This document shows, in pieces, positions 6,682-16,267 of a stretch of 64,000 nt of DNA. Under the pieces are notes generated by a model. The model saw only the letters and a program-made list of their open reading frames with translations, searched no databases and was not told the origin of the DNA. Source of the DNA: Caryophanales bacterium UBA5026 (lineage in GTDB: Bacteria > Bacillota_I > Bacilli_A > RF39 > UBA660); the NCBI GenBank assembly GCA_002416285.1, contig DICM01000034.1:25035-89034 (forward strand). The letters run 5' to 3'. Numbering within the stretch: position 1 is the stretch's first letter; each line of letters starts with the position of its first letter. Made by a program: the position numbers and the translations under genes.

Positions 6682-7353
6682 CTAATAAGTTTCTAAAAGT
6701 CGTAACTTTTTGCGTTCTTGTAACGGTATTTGTCTAGATTCAATACATTTTTGAATCGTTTTTCGATAAGTCCAAGCGTCTAGTAATTTAATATAGTTCA
6801 TCGCCAACTCTGCATTTTTTACATATGCCATCGACATAAGCCATGCGATTGCCATTTTAACATAATAGTGCTGATTATTAAGTATAACTAACCTTTTTAA
6901 GATATCTTCAAAATAATCTGTATTTAAATAATAGTTCAAATACATCACAATAGCAAACCGGACGACAAAAGGATTATCATTTAATAATAACGTTTCTAAA
7001 TAAGAATACCCATCATCAAGCCAATTTTTCCAACCTTTAAAAGAGCTCGACAACAAATCTGTCGTCTCCCAATTATCAAAACTGAGAAATGCCTTTTCTA
7101 ATTGTTTACAAAAATCAAATCTAGTCAAATTCATCGAACTTAAACTAAATCCATAGATTAAAATTGATTCACGTGAATTAAAAATAATATTTTTCCAAAA
7201 ATCAGAATTCTCACTTAATAGTTTTTTAGTAATATTTTTTAGTGCTGGAACTCGAACACCAATAATCGGATATTTTGTCTGTACAAGACGTTCTGTAAAT
7301 GCTTTATATTTTTTATCTTGATATGGTAAGAGGATATCTGTTAAATCCATCAT
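6682..7353 (-). CDS. DNA alkylation repair protein, AlkD-like
   Basis: 223 residues of HEAT-like helical repeats. Family-typical stretches are VQTKYPIIGVRVPALKNI (about 25-42), the WETTDLLSSS region, and YYVKMAIAWLMSMAYVK. AlkD enzymes excise bulky or cationic alkylated bases without base flipping. The gene overlaps the upstream mutase gene by four bases, so the two share a transcript. Whether the catalytic Asp/Trp set is complete cannot be settled by eye. Confidence 0.85.
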   Translation of the reverse strand: MMDLTDILLPYQDKKYKAFTERLVQTKYPIIGVRVPALKNITKKLLSENSDFWKNIIFNSRESILIYGFSLSSMNLTRFDFCKQLEKAFLSFDNWETTDLLSSSFKGWKNWLDDGYSYLETLLLNDNPFVVRFAIVMYLNYYLNTDYFEDILKRLVILNNQHYYVKMAIAWLMSMAYVKNAELAMNYIKLLDAWTYRKTIQKCIESRQIPLQERKKLRLLETY

Positions 7354-8720
7354 AACAAACCATTTAAAATATCAGTAAATTCTGTTTGAAGTTCTTCTAA
7401 TCGTTCTTTTGTAGTCGCTTCAAAACGCACAGTTAAATCAGGTCCAGTATTAGAAGCTCGTACTAAAGCCCAACTATCTTCAAAATTTACTCGGACACCA
7501 TCGATATCAATGATAGAATATCCTTTATCAATTGCGTAATTTTTTATTCCGGTTACGATATCAAATTTCTTCTCATCGGTTGTTCGAATTTTTATTTCTG
7601 GTGTTGATTCGTAGTGAGAGATATTCTCTAATAATGCACTCATGGGTTCTTCTATATTCGTCAAGATTTCAAGCAGCCTAAGTCCTGCATAAATTCCATC
7701 GTCAAACCCAAGAAATCGATCACGAAAGAATACATGACCGGAGTATTCACCACCAAAATCAAAATCCCCTTCTTGCATCATCATATTTGTATAAGAATTA
7801 CCCGTACGATACATAACTGGTTCAAGTCCCAATTCTTTTACACCATCGATTAAGGTCTTTGAACACTTCACATCAAACAATGCTTTTTTATTATGCATAT
7901 TTTTAACAATATTGCGATAAATCATAAGCATATATAAATCAGCAGATAAAATTGTTCCATTTTCATCAACGACCCCTACTCGATCGGCATCGCCATCAAT
8001 ACCAAAACCAAAGTCTAATTTCATTTCTTTAACGGTATCACTTAATGTAACCATATTTTCTGGGACAGCAGGATCAGAAGGATGATTTGGGAATGTTCCA
8101 TCACTCTCACAGAAAAGTGGCACATAATCGACGTTTAAAGCCTTTAAAACGTCATTTATAATAATCGATCCAGTTCCATTCCCACAATCGACTGCAATCT
8201 TTCTTTTATATGGTCCAAGGTGAATTGATTTCTTCAAATATTCGACATATAAATTATAAATATTAAAATTAATAATTCGTCCACTACCCTCTTTAAAATC
8301 CCCTGCAAATGTATAGTCACGAAAATCATAAATTAATTTTCCGTAAGCATTTCCTATATCCGAAAAAGCGATTTTAAAACCGTTTTGATCCTTTGGATTA
8401 TGACTGGCAGTAATCATAACACCAGTATTTTTTTTAAGATGTTTTCTTGCATAGTAATACATAGGAGTCGTAACAATTCCTAAATCTATAATGTTCATTC
8501 CACTATCTACAACCCCCTGAATAAAGCCTCTTGATAGTGTTGGAGAAGATAGCCGATTGTCATGTCCAACTAGAGTTTCGGTTTCTCCAAAACCTTGTAT
8601 GTATGAACCAAAACTTTTACCCAAAGTGTAAGCAACATCTTCTGTTAAGTCTTGCCCATAGACACCTCTTAAATCATATTCACGAAATATATTTGAATTT
8701 ATTTCTTTTGTTATTTGCAT
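7350..8720 (-). CDS. Phosphomannomutase/phosphoglucomutase
   Basis: 456 residues, normal for the bacterial PMM/PGM family. Landmarks in order: TASHNP with the phosphoserine, GDADRVGVVD metal loop, GGEYSGH sugar-binding loop, and the C-terminal phosphate-binding RASNTGPDLTVRFEA. It interconverts hexose 6- and 1-phosphates for cell-wall and glycan precursors. Substrate preference cannot be read. Transcribed just after the xerD-like gene (14 bases apart) and overlapping the AlkD gene. Confidence 0.9.
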   Translation of the reverse strand: MQITKEINSNIFREYDLRGVYGQDLTEDVAYTLGKSFGSYIQGFGETETLVGHDNRLSSPTLSRGFIQGVVDSGMNIIDLGIVTTPMYYYARKHLKKNTGVMITASHNPKDQNGFKIAFSDIGNAYGKLIYDFRDYTFAGDFKEGSGRIINFNIYNLYVEYLKKSIHLGPYKRKIAVDCGNGTGSIIINDVLKALNVDYVPLFCESDGTFPNHPSDPAVPENMVTLSDTVKEMKLDFGFGIDGDADRVGVVDENGTILSADLYMLMIYRNIVKNMHNKKALFDVKCSKTLIDGVKELGLEPVMYRTGNSYTNMMMQEGDFDFGGEYSGHVFFRDRFLGFDDGIYAGLRLLEILTNIEEPMSALLENISHYESTPEIKIRTTDEKKFDIVTGIKNYAIDKGYSIIDIDGVRVNFEDSWALVRASNTGPDLTVRFEATTKERLEELQTEFTDILNGLL

Positions 8721-8734
8721 TTTACTCTTCCTCT

Positions 8735-9631
8735 CTATTCTCCATGTGGATGGTAAGTTTGATAATTTTGCTCTAAAAAATGGTCTGATAAGTGAGTATA
8801 AATCTGTGTAGTTGAAATATCGGTATGTCCCAGTAATTCCTGAACACTTCTTAAATCAGCGCCATTTTCTACAAGATGGGTTGCAAATGAATGCCGTAAA
8901 GTGTGTGGTGACAATTCTTTTTTTATGCCTTGCTCTGTTGCAATCTGTCTCACTATTTTAAAAAATGCTTGTCTTGTCATCGAACTTCCTCGACTACTCA
9001 AAAACAAATCATCATTAAGCTCTCTTTTCAAAAGTTGACTACGATAATCCACAAGATAGATTGATAGGGCTGCTAAAGCATAATCGCCAATTGGAATAAT
9101 CCGTTCTTTATTTCCTTTACCGAATACTTTTACAGTCGCCATCTCTAAATTCACATCATGAACCTTTAAATGAATTAGCTCACTAATTCTAAGTCCAGAA
9201 GCATACATCAATTCAAGCATGGTTTTATTTCTAAAATCATATTTGGTTTTTAATGGAAAACTTAATAATTTATCTACTTCCTCATGCGTAAGCACTTTAG
9301 GAAGTACCTTTTTTAGTTTTGGTTGAGCTATCCCATCAATTGGGTTTTCCTTTGTAATTTTTTCAATCTTCAAATATTTATAAAATTGTCTTAGTACTGT
9401 TAATTTATGTGCAATACTTCGCTCATCATTTTTCATTAAATCCAAGTACTTAAGGTAGTTTCGAATAACTGTTTTATCAATTTGTTCAAGTGTGTTCAAA
9501 TTCAATTTATCTAAGAATTCAATAAATTGATCCAAATCGTTTTCATACGATTTTTTTGTATTCACACTGTATTTGCGATCAATTAATAAATAATTTAAAA
9601 AGTCTTGTTCCAATTCTTTTATCATATTCAT
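8735..9631 (-). CDS. xerD: Tyrosine recombinase XerC/XerD
   Basis: 298 residues with no extension. N-terminal SAM-like DNA-binding domain (1-90) and C-terminal catalytic domain with Arg148 (SGLRISEL), Lys172 (GKGNKER), His243/Arg246 (HTLRHSFATH), His269 and Tyr278. Length and motifs match chromosome-dimer resolvases rather than phage integrases. It lies about 4.3 kb from the dif-like site and is the likely host enzyme that also integrates the filamentous phage. XerC versus XerD identity is not certain. Confidence 0.85.
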   Translation of the reverse strand: MNMIKELEQDFLNYLLIDRKYSVNTKKSYENDLDQFIEFLDKLNLNTLEQIDKTVIRNYLKYLDLMKNDERSIAHKLTVLRQFYKYLKIEKITKENPIDGIAQPKLKKVLPKVLTHEEVDKLLSFPLKTKYDFRNKTMLELMYASGLRISELIHLKVHDVNLEMATVKVFGKGNKERIIPIGDYALAALSIYLVDYRSQLLKRELNDDLFLSSRGSSMTRQAFFKIVRQIATEQGIKKELSPHTLRHSFATHLVENGADLRSVQELLGHTDISTTQIYTHLSDHFLEQNYQTYHPHGE

Positions 9632-9736
9632 CTACCCTATAATCATTATACAATAGAAATAGGTATTTTTCACGTATAAAGCCAAAATTATCCGAAAAGT
9701 TGACAAAAAATGTGCTAAAATGGTGATGGTGATATT

Positions 9737-10948
9737 ATGAATGAACCTTTAGCAATCAAGTTAAGACCAACTTGCTTAGATGAAATTATCGGTCAACAGC
9801 ATCTCGTTGGAGAAAATCAAATTTTTAGAAACCTTGTGAACAATAAGCGACTTTTCTCTATGATTTTGTACGGAAAACCAGGTATCGGAAAAACAACGAT
9901 TGCTCTAGCGATTGTTCAAGAATTAAAATTACGTTATCGAATGTTAAATGCGGTCATTCATAGTAAAAAAGATTTTGATATCGTTATCGAAGAAGCGAAG
10001 ATGTATGGTAGTATGATTGTCATTATGGATGAGATTCATCGTTTAAATAAAGATAAACAGGATCTATTACTTCCCTATTTAGAGAGTGGTTTAGTTACAT
10101 TAATCGGAATGACAACATCTAATCCTTATCACAAAATTAATCCAGCAATTCGAAGTAGATGTCAAATATTTGAATTAAAAGAGTTGACAGAGGATGATAT
10201 TGTTCTAGCAATTCAAAAGGCTGTTGCTTCCTCACTTTTAGCGTCGATTTCGATCGATGAAGAAAGTATTCATTATATAGCTACTCTATCCGGTGGTGAT
10301 TTACGGTTTGCATATAATCTTTTAGAGATGGCTTACTACTCTTCTAATGGAAAAATCGACTTAGAATTATTGAAAAAAATTAATACAAAACCAGTATTTT
10401 TTCACGATAAAAATGATGATGGTCATTATGATGTTATCAGTGCTTTTCAAAAATCAATTCGTGGTAGTGATGCGAATGCTGCTTTGCATTATTTAGCAAG
10501 ACTAATTGAGGCTGGAGATCTAGATATTATTTATCGACGTATGACCGTTATTGCTTATGAAGATATCGGTCTTGCAAATCCATCGATGGGTCCTAAGGTA
10601 GATGCAGCTATCAATGCTTGTGAACGATTAGGTTTACCAGAAGCCAGAATCCCACTTGCAGATGTCGTTGTTGAATTAGCATTATCGCCTAAATCAAATA
10701 GTGCTCATTTGGCACTCGACATGGCGATTAATGACATTCATAAAGGGAACGTTGGGAACGTTCCACCACATCTTAGAACTTCATCTCCAGATTATAAATA
10801 CCCCCATAATTATCCTAATGCTTTTGTAAAACAACAATATCTTCCAGATAATCTCAAAGGAAAAAAATATTATCAACCGAAAACAACTAGTAAATATGAA
10901 CAATCATTAAAACAAGTGTATGATAAAATAGATGAATTACAAAAATAA
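9737..10948 (+). CDS. rarA: Replication-associated recombination ATPase RarA/MgsA
   Basis: 403 residues. AAA+ core with Walker A GKPGIGKTT (46-54), Walker B VIMDEIHR (95-102), and sensor/arginine finger region TTSNPYHKINPAIRSRC. The C-terminal part (YEDIGLANP, then NVPPHLR...YPH) is diagnostic of the tetramerisation domain. RarA acts at stalled replication forks. GGTGATATT precedes the ATG. Divergent from xerD; ends at a strong palindromic terminator. Confidence 0.9.
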   Translation: MNEPLAIKLRPTCLDEIIGQQHLVGENQIFRNLVNNKRLFSMILYGKPGIGKTTIALAIVQELKLRYRMLNAVIHSKKDFDIVIEEAKMYGSMIVIMDEIHRLNKDKQDLLLPYLESGLVTLIGMTTSNPYHKINPAIRSRCQIFELKELTEDDIVLAIQKAVASSLLASISIDEESIHYIATLSGGDLRFAYNLLEMAYYSSNGKIDLELLKKINTKPVFFHDKNDDGHYDVISAFQKSIRGSDANAALHYLARLIEAGDLDIIYRRMTVIAYEDIGLANPSMGPKVDAAINACERLGLPEARIPLADVVVELALSPKSNSAHLALDMAINDIHKGNVGNVPPHLRTSSPDYKYPHNYPNAFVKQQYLPDNLKGKKYYQPKTTSKYEQSLKQVYDKIDELQK

Positions 10949-10957
10949 TTTCAAATC

Positions 10958-10984
10958 AAAGCGATGATTATAATCATCGCTTTT
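10958..10984 (+). terminator. Intrinsic terminator after rarA
   Basis: AAAGCGATGATTA (10958-10970) is directly followed by its complement TAATCATCGCTTTT (10971-10984). Long perfect stem with a T-run. Confidence 0.85.
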
Positions 10985-11050
10985 GTAAGTCTCATATAAA
11001 TTGAAATGTATTATAGTTTTTGTCAATTAATCATTATAATTACATAAAAT

Positions 11051-11079
11051 TTGACAAATAGAAAGTTTTGATGTATTAT
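11051..11079 (+). promoter_or_regulatory. Sigma-A promoter of the small membrane protein gene
   Basis: TTGACA (11051-11056), 17-base spacer, TATTAT (11074-11079). It overlaps the first in-frame ATG of the downstream gene (11068), so that ATG is untranslated. Confidence 0.85.
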
Positions 11080-11112
11080 AACAACATTTTCATGAAAAAA
11101 GGGGGAGTTTTG

Positions 11113-11316
11113 GTGAAATTAAACTATAATAAAATTATTTATCTAACATTACATTCTGTAGCAGTAGGACTATTAATTATTCTGTCATGCTTATTATTAT
11201 TTACAAATTATGTAATGTATACATATTTATCATTCTTTACTACATATGCACTGGGAATCTTACTAATTAAAAAGATTCATAAATATCCATTATGGATTCA
11301 AAAAGGAAACAATTAA
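11113..11316 (+). CDS. Small two-helix membrane protein
   Basis: 67 residues from GTG at 11113, chosen because GGGGGA (11101-11106) precedes it and the promoter covers the earlier ATG. Two hydrophobic segments (about 7-29 and 32-50) are followed by a basic tail. Family unknown. Single-gene transcription unit with its own promoter and terminator. Confidence 0.6.
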   Translation: MKLNYNKIIYLTLHSVAVGLLIILSCLLLFTNYVMYTYLSFFTTYALGILLIKKIHKYPLWIQKGNN

Positions 11317-11329
11317 ATGTTTCCTTTTT
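11301..11329. terminator. Bidirectional terminator
   Basis: AAAAGGAAAC (11301-11310) pairs with GTTTCCTTTTT around 11319-11329. It is shared by the convergent small membrane protein and prepilin peptidase genes. Confidence 0.75.
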
Positions 11330-12098
11330 ATATCGTATGAGTCAAAAATGAAAGTAAAGAATTAAAATCAATTTTTAAGAAAAACAGAATCATCGCACCA
11401 ACTGCCAAAAAAGGGCCGAATGGAATAATATGATCTTTTTTCTTATATAGAATAATTAAAGATATCGGTAATCCAATAAACGATGCAATGAATATAGCAA
11501 TGATTGTCATCTCATATCCAAGAACTAACCCAAATAGAAACATTAACTTAATGTCTCCTCCCCCCATCGATTCTTGCTTGAATAGAAAATCACCAAACTT
11601 TTTCAATAAAAACATAATAAGAAAAGCAGCAACACCATTCAACAGTGCGATTCCCAATTGATTCCATCCACTTTTTAAGAATATTTCAATTGATAACATT
11701 ACTACTGATACAATCAATATCTCATCTGGAATAATCATTGTTTGATAATCACTAATAATTATTATTAATAATGTAGAAACAAATGTTAGTGCAATTGCTA
11801 GATCAATTGAAAAACCAAAAATAAGATATGATAATGAGAATAACAAGCCTGTTGTAAGTTCAAAAATTGGATAGAACAAAGAGATTCCTTGCTTACAGTT
11901 TTTGCACTTTCCTCCTAAGAATAAATAAGAGAATACAGGTATTAATTCACTTGCTCCAAGGCGATGTCCACAATTTGGACAATGGCTCGGCGGGGATACA
12001 ATTGATTCCCCTTTTGGTAAACGATACCCTACTACATTGTAAAAAGAACCTAATACAATGCCAAAGAGAAATAAAACGACTGTGTAATAAATTTCCAT
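11328..12098 (-). CDS. pilD: Type IV prepilin peptidase
   Basis: 256 residues, polytopic. The N-terminal zinc-type CxxC pairs (Cys40/43 and Cys65/68) belong to the methyltransferase-like part of long-form enzymes. The two catalytic aspartates are in SDYQTMIIPD (Asp117) and GGGDIK (Asp182). It cleaves and N-methylates class III signal peptides such as those of the two pilin-like genes in this window. Its gene follows that of the PilC-like protein in one transcription direction, which supports a joint role in pilus or pseudopilus assembly. Confidence 0.9.
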   Translation of the reverse strand: MEIYYTVVLFLFGIVLGSFYNVVGYRLPKGESIVSPPSHCPNCGHRLGASELIPVFSYLFLGGKCKNCKQGISLFYPIFELTTGLLFSLSYLIFGFSIDLAIALTFVSTLLIIIISDYQTMIIPDEILIVSVVMLSIEIFLKSGWNQLGIALLNGVAAFLIMFLLKKFGDFLFKQESMGGGDIKLMFLFGLVLGYEMTIIAIFIASFIGLPISLIILYKKKDHIIPFGPFLAVGAMILFFLKIDFNSLLSFLTHTI

Positions 12099-12136
12099 TT
12101 AGCCACTCCTTAATAAGAAAAGGAATTCTCATTCCT

Positions 12137-14038
12137 TTAATAACTTTGAACTGTTTGATACATATTAAACATTGGAATAATAATAGCGAGAATAATAAAT
12201 CCTACAATTACTGTTAAAAAAATGGTAATGAATGGTTCAATAACAGTTTTAATACGAGTAACAGAGTCTTTATGTAATCCCTGATAGTATGAGGATACTT
12301 TTCCCATCATCTCTGGAAGTTCTCCTGTTTTTTCACCAGTTACCAACATTTCATATGCCGGTATTGGAAACGCCCAATGATCTTTAAACGCTGCTGAGAT
12401 TTTATCTCCACGAGCTAAATTCGTAATCGTATCTAAGATTAACATTTTATAAATTTCATTGTTGGTAATTTTATTTAGGATCTCCATACTTTCTGTAATG
12501 AAGACATTATGACTTAATAATGAACTAAATGTTTTTGTAAACATTGTTACTTCATTATAGATAATAGTTTGTCCAATAAATGGTAAATGCATGGCAAACC
12601 ACTGGCAAATTGTTCTAAAGATTTTGACGTTTCTATATAGATAAACGAAAATTGCAAGGAAAATAACTAATCCTACAAAAATCCATATAATATATGATTT
12701 TAAGAAAGCACTTATAGCGATTACTAATTTCGTAAATGCTGGAATCTTAGAAGCATCCATACTTTCATAAATCTCAACAAATTGTGGTATAACGAACATT
12801 AAAATAAATGTGATAACGGCAACAGACATAATAAAGACGATGGAAGGATACATCATAGCTGTAATCATCTGTTTTCTCGTTTGTTCACTTTCAGTATAAT
12901 ATTCTGCCATATCATCTAGAACTTCTGGTAGTTCTCCTGTCATTTCCGCGGTTTTAATCATATTGATTAACAGCCTTGGAAAGGCAACATTCTGTTTTAA
13001 TAAAGCATCACTGAAATTTTCTCCCATTGTAAGATCGTAAATAACGCTTTTGAATATTTTCTGATAAGATTTTTTCTTATATTGTCTAGATAGAATTCGA
13101 AGTGATTCTACAAGTGGGATACCAGCCTTGATATAAGTTGATAACTGAGTTAAAAAGAAAATTAAATCTTTTGTTTTAAAGCGGGTGTGATTAACAGAAT
13201 CTCCACCGTGTAAAAAACGAATCCACCAACTTGTTTTAATGCTATATACTTCAAATCCTTCACTTAGTAAGAAGGAGTGAACTTCAACTTTTGAGAATGC
13301 CTCAAAATATCCTGTTACAACGTTCCCTTCTGGATCTTTAGCAATATATTGATATAGTAACTTTGTATCACTTTTCTCTGCATCTTCACTATTGAAATCG
13401 ATCAGTAATGCTTCTTTCTGCATAGTTTCTTTATTACGACGATTTTTTGCAAATGAATTGTTTTTTAATTTATCAGCAATTCTTTTGGGAAAATCGGAAA
13501 TTGAAAGCCATGTTTTATGCAGATTAGCTCCCATTCCATGCCCTTTAATTCTTACCTTTTTATCAGAGTAAATATCAATTGGCTTCTGTAACTCTTCAGC
13601 TCTTTTTATTTTAGCAAGTTCTTGTTTTCTTCTTCGTTCCTCAATTGCTGCTTTTTTAATATTTTCTCGTTCTTCTCGTTGAATTTTCTCCAATTCCTCA
13701 AAACTCAATTTTCTCGCTTTTGTAGAAACAGGTTCAATTGTCTCTGCAAAGAAAATGTCATCTTTACGGAACCTTGATATTCGTTGTGTTTTCTTTTGTG
13801 CAAATGCTTTGTTTGACCGTACTGCAGGAATTAACAAATAAATAAGAAATAAGAATCCCTTATAAATATATTTTAATAATTTCCAAATTCCTTCTGATAG
13901 CGAAATAATTGTAAATGTAATTCCTAAAAATACATACTTCACAAATAAAAAAGGAATGATCAATATTGTTTTCACAATCCTATACACCCAAATACATGGT
14001 ATTAAATATATTGGTTTGTGCATACAAACACCATCCAA
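12137..14038 (-). CDS. pilC: PilC/GspF-type pilus platform protein with long N-terminal extension
   Basis: 633 residues, much longer than the usual 350-400. The family part begins near residue 225 (YQYIAKDPEGNVVTGYFEA) and has two repeats, each with KTAEMTGELPE or VTGEKTGELPE type signatures, plus three membrane segments. Before it lie about 75 mostly hydrophobic residues and a charged, probably coiled-coil linker rich in Glu/Lys/Arg (about 85-215). The platform protein anchors pilin assembly at the cytoplasmic membrane. The start could also be the ATG at 14023 (GGATGGTG upstream). No assembly ATPase gene is adjacent. Confidence 0.85.
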   Translation of the reverse strand: MDGVCMHKPIYLIPCIWVYRIVKTILIIPFLFVKYVFLGITFTIISLSEGIWKLLKYIYKGFLFLIYLLIPAVRSNKAFAQKKTQRISRFRKDDIFFAETIEPVSTKARKLSFEELEKIQREERENIKKAAIEERRRKQELAKIKRAEELQKPIDIYSDKKVRIKGHGMGANLHKTWLSISDFPKRIADKLKNNSFAKNRRNKETMQKEALLIDFNSEDAEKSDTKLLYQYIAKDPEGNVVTGYFEAFSKVEVHSFLLSEGFEVYSIKTSWWIRFLHGGDSVNHTRFKTKDLIFFLTQLSTYIKAGIPLVESLRILSRQYKKKSYQKIFKSVIYDLTMGENFSDALLKQNVAFPRLLINMIKTAEMTGELPEVLDDMAEYYTESEQTRKQMITAMMYPSIVFIMSVAVITFILMFVIPQFVEIYESMDASKIPAFTKLVIAISAFLKSYIIWIFVGLVIFLAIFVYLYRNVKIFRTICQWFAMHLPFIGQTIIYNEVTMFTKTFSSLLSHNVFITESMEILNKITNNEIYKMLILDTITNLARGDKISAAFKDHWAFPIPAYEMLVTGEKTGELPEMMGKVSSYYQGLHKDSVTRIKTVIEPFITIFLTVIVGFIILAIIIPMFNMYQTVQSY

Positions 14039-14066
14039 TCTCTCTCTATTCTTTTACATTACTATA

Positions 14067-14096
14067 AGTATAACACATTCTATCATATTTTGTAAA
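14067..14096 (-). promoter_or_regulatory. Probable promoter of the pilC-pilD unit
   Basis: On the minus strand: TTTACA (14091-14096), 18-base spacer, TATACT (14067-14072). It lies about 30 bases upstream of the pilC start. Confidence 0.55.
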
Positions 14097-14142
14097 ACAT
14101 TTTTTGCTCGATTCATATAATATTCTAGAAAGGAGTATAGGT

Positions 14143-14514
14143 ATGAATTATTATAACCCTTATTTCTCAATCTATCCAACCATGTCTGCTCCTACTAGTA
14201 CAGGAATTTTAGGAAGTGCTCTAAGAGGTGGACTCCGTGGTGGTATTAATTTTAGTAGTATTCTCTCTGGTACACAAAAAGTATTAGGTATTGCTAATCA
14301 AGCAATTCCTCTTGTAAAACAAGCTGCACCAGTTATGAAAAATGCGAAAACGATGTTTCATTTAATGAACGAGTTTAAAAAAGTAGATACCCCTAAAGTA
14401 CCTGTCACAGATACTAGAAATGAAACCGATTCTTTAAATAACGGACCTACAGATACTACTGAGGTTTCAGATGCAGTTGTTGCTTCTAAAGAAGGACCAA
14501 CATTTTTCTTATAA
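14143..14514 (+). CDS. YqfQ/VrrA-like protein
   Basis: 123 residues from the ATG at 14143, which follows AAAGGAG (14130-14135). A Gly/Arg-rich segment (ALRGGLRGGINF) is followed by TQKVLGIANQAIPLVKQAAPVMKNAK, resembling the conserved core of Bacillus YqfQ/VrrA. The C-terminus is Thr/Asp-rich and low-complexity. YqfQ genes in Bacillus sit near trmK, as here (convergent with trmK). The biochemical role is unknown; in Bacillus it is linked to the spore or cell surface by annotation only. Confidence 0.5.
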   Translation: MNYYNPYFSIYPTMSAPTSTGILGSALRGGLRGGINFSSILSGTQKVLGIANQAIPLVKQAAPVMKNAKTMFHLMNEFKKVDTPKVPVTDTRNETDSLNNGPTDTTEVSDAVVASKEGPTFFL

Positions 14515-14516
14515 AA

Positions 14517-14541
14517 AAAAGAAGATTTTAAATCATCTTTT
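14517..14541. terminator. Bidirectional terminator between yqfQ-like gene and trmK
   Basis: AAAGAAGATT (14518-14527) and AATCATCTTT (14531-14540), one mismatch, flanked by A- and T-runs. Confidence 0.55.
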
Positions 14542-15181
14542 CTAGTTTCCGAATTTGCTTTTTTAAGATATGGGTTTGGATGTAGTTCTTTTTAGGAATA
14601 TGTGATAATATATTCCTTTTTTGCTTTATTAAAAATTGAAAATAATCTCTACTAATTTCACTATTTGAGCAAAGGTAAGGGCCAAATTCATACTCCCACC
14701 ATCGATATCTTTTTCTCCCCTTTTTCCATTTTATAATTACGTAATAAATATTTCGATCAAGAATTACCGTTTCTTCCAAAATTTGATATCCCAATTTTGT
14801 TATAAAACGTCTCAATTCTGATAATTCATTATTGCTCTGTACAATAATTGTATCGCAAAGAGTTCGTTTTGAATGACTTAAAATATGCTTCATTGTAGAA
14901 GTTCCCATACCAGAGATAATTAGTGTTGTTCCTTTTTTTACATCAATTTGTTCTAGTCCATCACTTAAAACAGTTGTAATTTGTGCTTTCAAATTATATT
15001 TTTCTATATTTTGTTTAGCATTCATTAATGCGTTTTCATTGATATCACTTGCGGTACAACTATTTCCGTTATAAAGTGTTAGATAAATATCTAAAAACGC
15101 ATGATCACACCCGATATCAACAACGGGTACACCTTTATCTACAAGTTTAGCAATCTCTCTAAGTCTACGTCTAATCTGCAT
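14528..15181 (-). CDS. trmK: tRNA (adenine22-N1)-methyltransferase TrmK
   Basis: 217 residues. N-terminal SAM-binding domain with VVDIGCDHAFLDIYL (motif I, about 20-34), ASDINENAL (motif II) and LIISGMGTSTM (motif IV). The C-terminal part is helical. TrmK methylates A22 in the D-loop of bacterial tRNAs. The start overlaps the rpoD stop by one base. The order dnaG-rpoD-trmK is conserved in Bacilli. Confidence 0.9.
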   Translation of the reverse strand: MQIRRRLREIAKLVDKGVPVVDIGCDHAFLDIYLTLYNGNSCTASDINENALMNAKQNIEKYNLKAQITTVLSDGLEQIDVKKGTTLIISGMGTSTMKHILSHSKRTLCDTIIVQSNNELSELRRFITKLGYQILEETVILDRNIYYVIIKWKKGRKRYRWWEYEFGPYLCSNSEISRDYFQFLIKQKRNILSHIPKKNYIQTHILKKQIRKLEKMI

Positions 15182-16257
15182 TAATCACCTAGATAATCTT
15201 TTAGTTTTCTTGAGCGAGATGGATGACGTAATTTTCGAAGAGCTTTCGCTTCGATTTGACGGATACGTTCACGTGTTACACCAAACAATTGTCCAACTTC
15301 TTCTAATGTTCTAGATTTTCCATCTTCAAGTCCAAAACGTAAACGAATAACCTTCTCTTCACGTTCTGTCAATGTTTTTAACACTTCAGAAATTTCATCT
15401 TTTAACATTTCATTTGTGGCGAATTCTTCTGGACTGACATTTCTCTCATCTTTGATAAAATCTCCTAGATGAGAATCATCCTCCTCACCAATTGGTGTTT
15501 CAAGTGATACTGGTTCTTGACTAATTTTATAAATGTCACGAATTTTATCTACTGATATATTCATTTTTTTTGCTAATTCTTCTTCTGAAGGTTCACGGTT
15601 TAATTCCAATGTCAATTGACGTTGAATACGAGCTAGTTTATTAATGGTCTCAACCATGTGAACTGGGACACGAATCGTTCTCGCTTGATCGGCGATAGCT
15701 CTGGTAATTGCTTGACGAATCCACCATGTAGCATAGGTTGAAAATTTATATCCTTTACTAACATCAAATTTTTCAACAGCCTTCATAAGACCGATGTTTC
15801 CTTCTTGAATTAGATCAAGAAATAACATTCCTCTCCCCACATATCTTTTTGCAATACTGACAACTAGACGAAGATTGGCTTCCGCTAAACGAGCTTTCGC
15901 GTCTTGATCTCCTTCTAAAATAAGATCTGCAAGCGCTAATTCCTCATCCATAGTAAGTAATTTTATTTGTCCAATTTCCTTTAAATACATACGAACTGGG
16001 TCATTGATGGTAAGGTCCTTCGTAAGGATTGCATCATCTAATAAAAGCTTGTCCCCGCTTTGATCATCTTCATCCTCTGCTGATACAATAGCGATGCTAT
16101 TTTCATTAAACAAGTTATATAACTCATCTAATGAATCCGCATCTAGTTCTAAACCTTTTAGCGCATTTGCTAATTCTTCATAGGTAATAAATCCTTTTTC
16201 TTTTCCATTTTTTACTAGTTCCTTTTTTCTGTCTTCAAATGTTTTTATTTCGTTCAT
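15181..16257 (-). CDS. rpoD: Primary sigma factor RpoD (sigma-A)
   Basis: 358 residues, typical of compact Firmicutes sigma-A. Region 1.1 remnant (1-60); region 1.2 (NDPVRMYLKEIGQI); region 2 (LAEANLRLVVSIAKRYVGRG, then KGYKFSTYATWWIRQAITRA); region 3; and region 4.2 helix-turn-helix (LEEVGQLFGVTRERIRQIEAKALRKL). Recognises the TTGACA/TATAAT promoters noted in this window. Ten bases separate it from dnaG. Confidence 0.97.
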   Translation of the reverse strand: MNEIKTFEDRKKELVKNGKEKGFITYEELANALKGLELDADSLDELYNLFNENSIAIVSAEDEDDQSGDKLLLDDAILTKDLTINDPVRMYLKEIGQIKLLTMDEELALADLILEGDQDAKARLAEANLRLVVSIAKRYVGRGMLFLDLIQEGNIGLMKAVEKFDVSKGYKFSTYATWWIRQAITRAIADQARTIRVPVHMVETINKLARIQRQLTLELNREPSEEELAKKMNISVDKIRDIYKISQEPVSLETPIGEEDDSHLGDFIKDERNVSPEEFATNEMLKDEISEVLKTLTEREEKVIRLRFGLEDGKSRTLEEVGQLFGVTRERIRQIEAKALRKLRHPSRSRKLKDYLGD

Positions 16258-16267
16258 ATTTTTCTCC

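Noticed and set aside
8735..9631. Tyrosine recombinase as a phage integrase
   Set aside because: Length and motifs are those of XerC/D, it is co-transcribed with housekeeping genes, and it lies outside the phage border.
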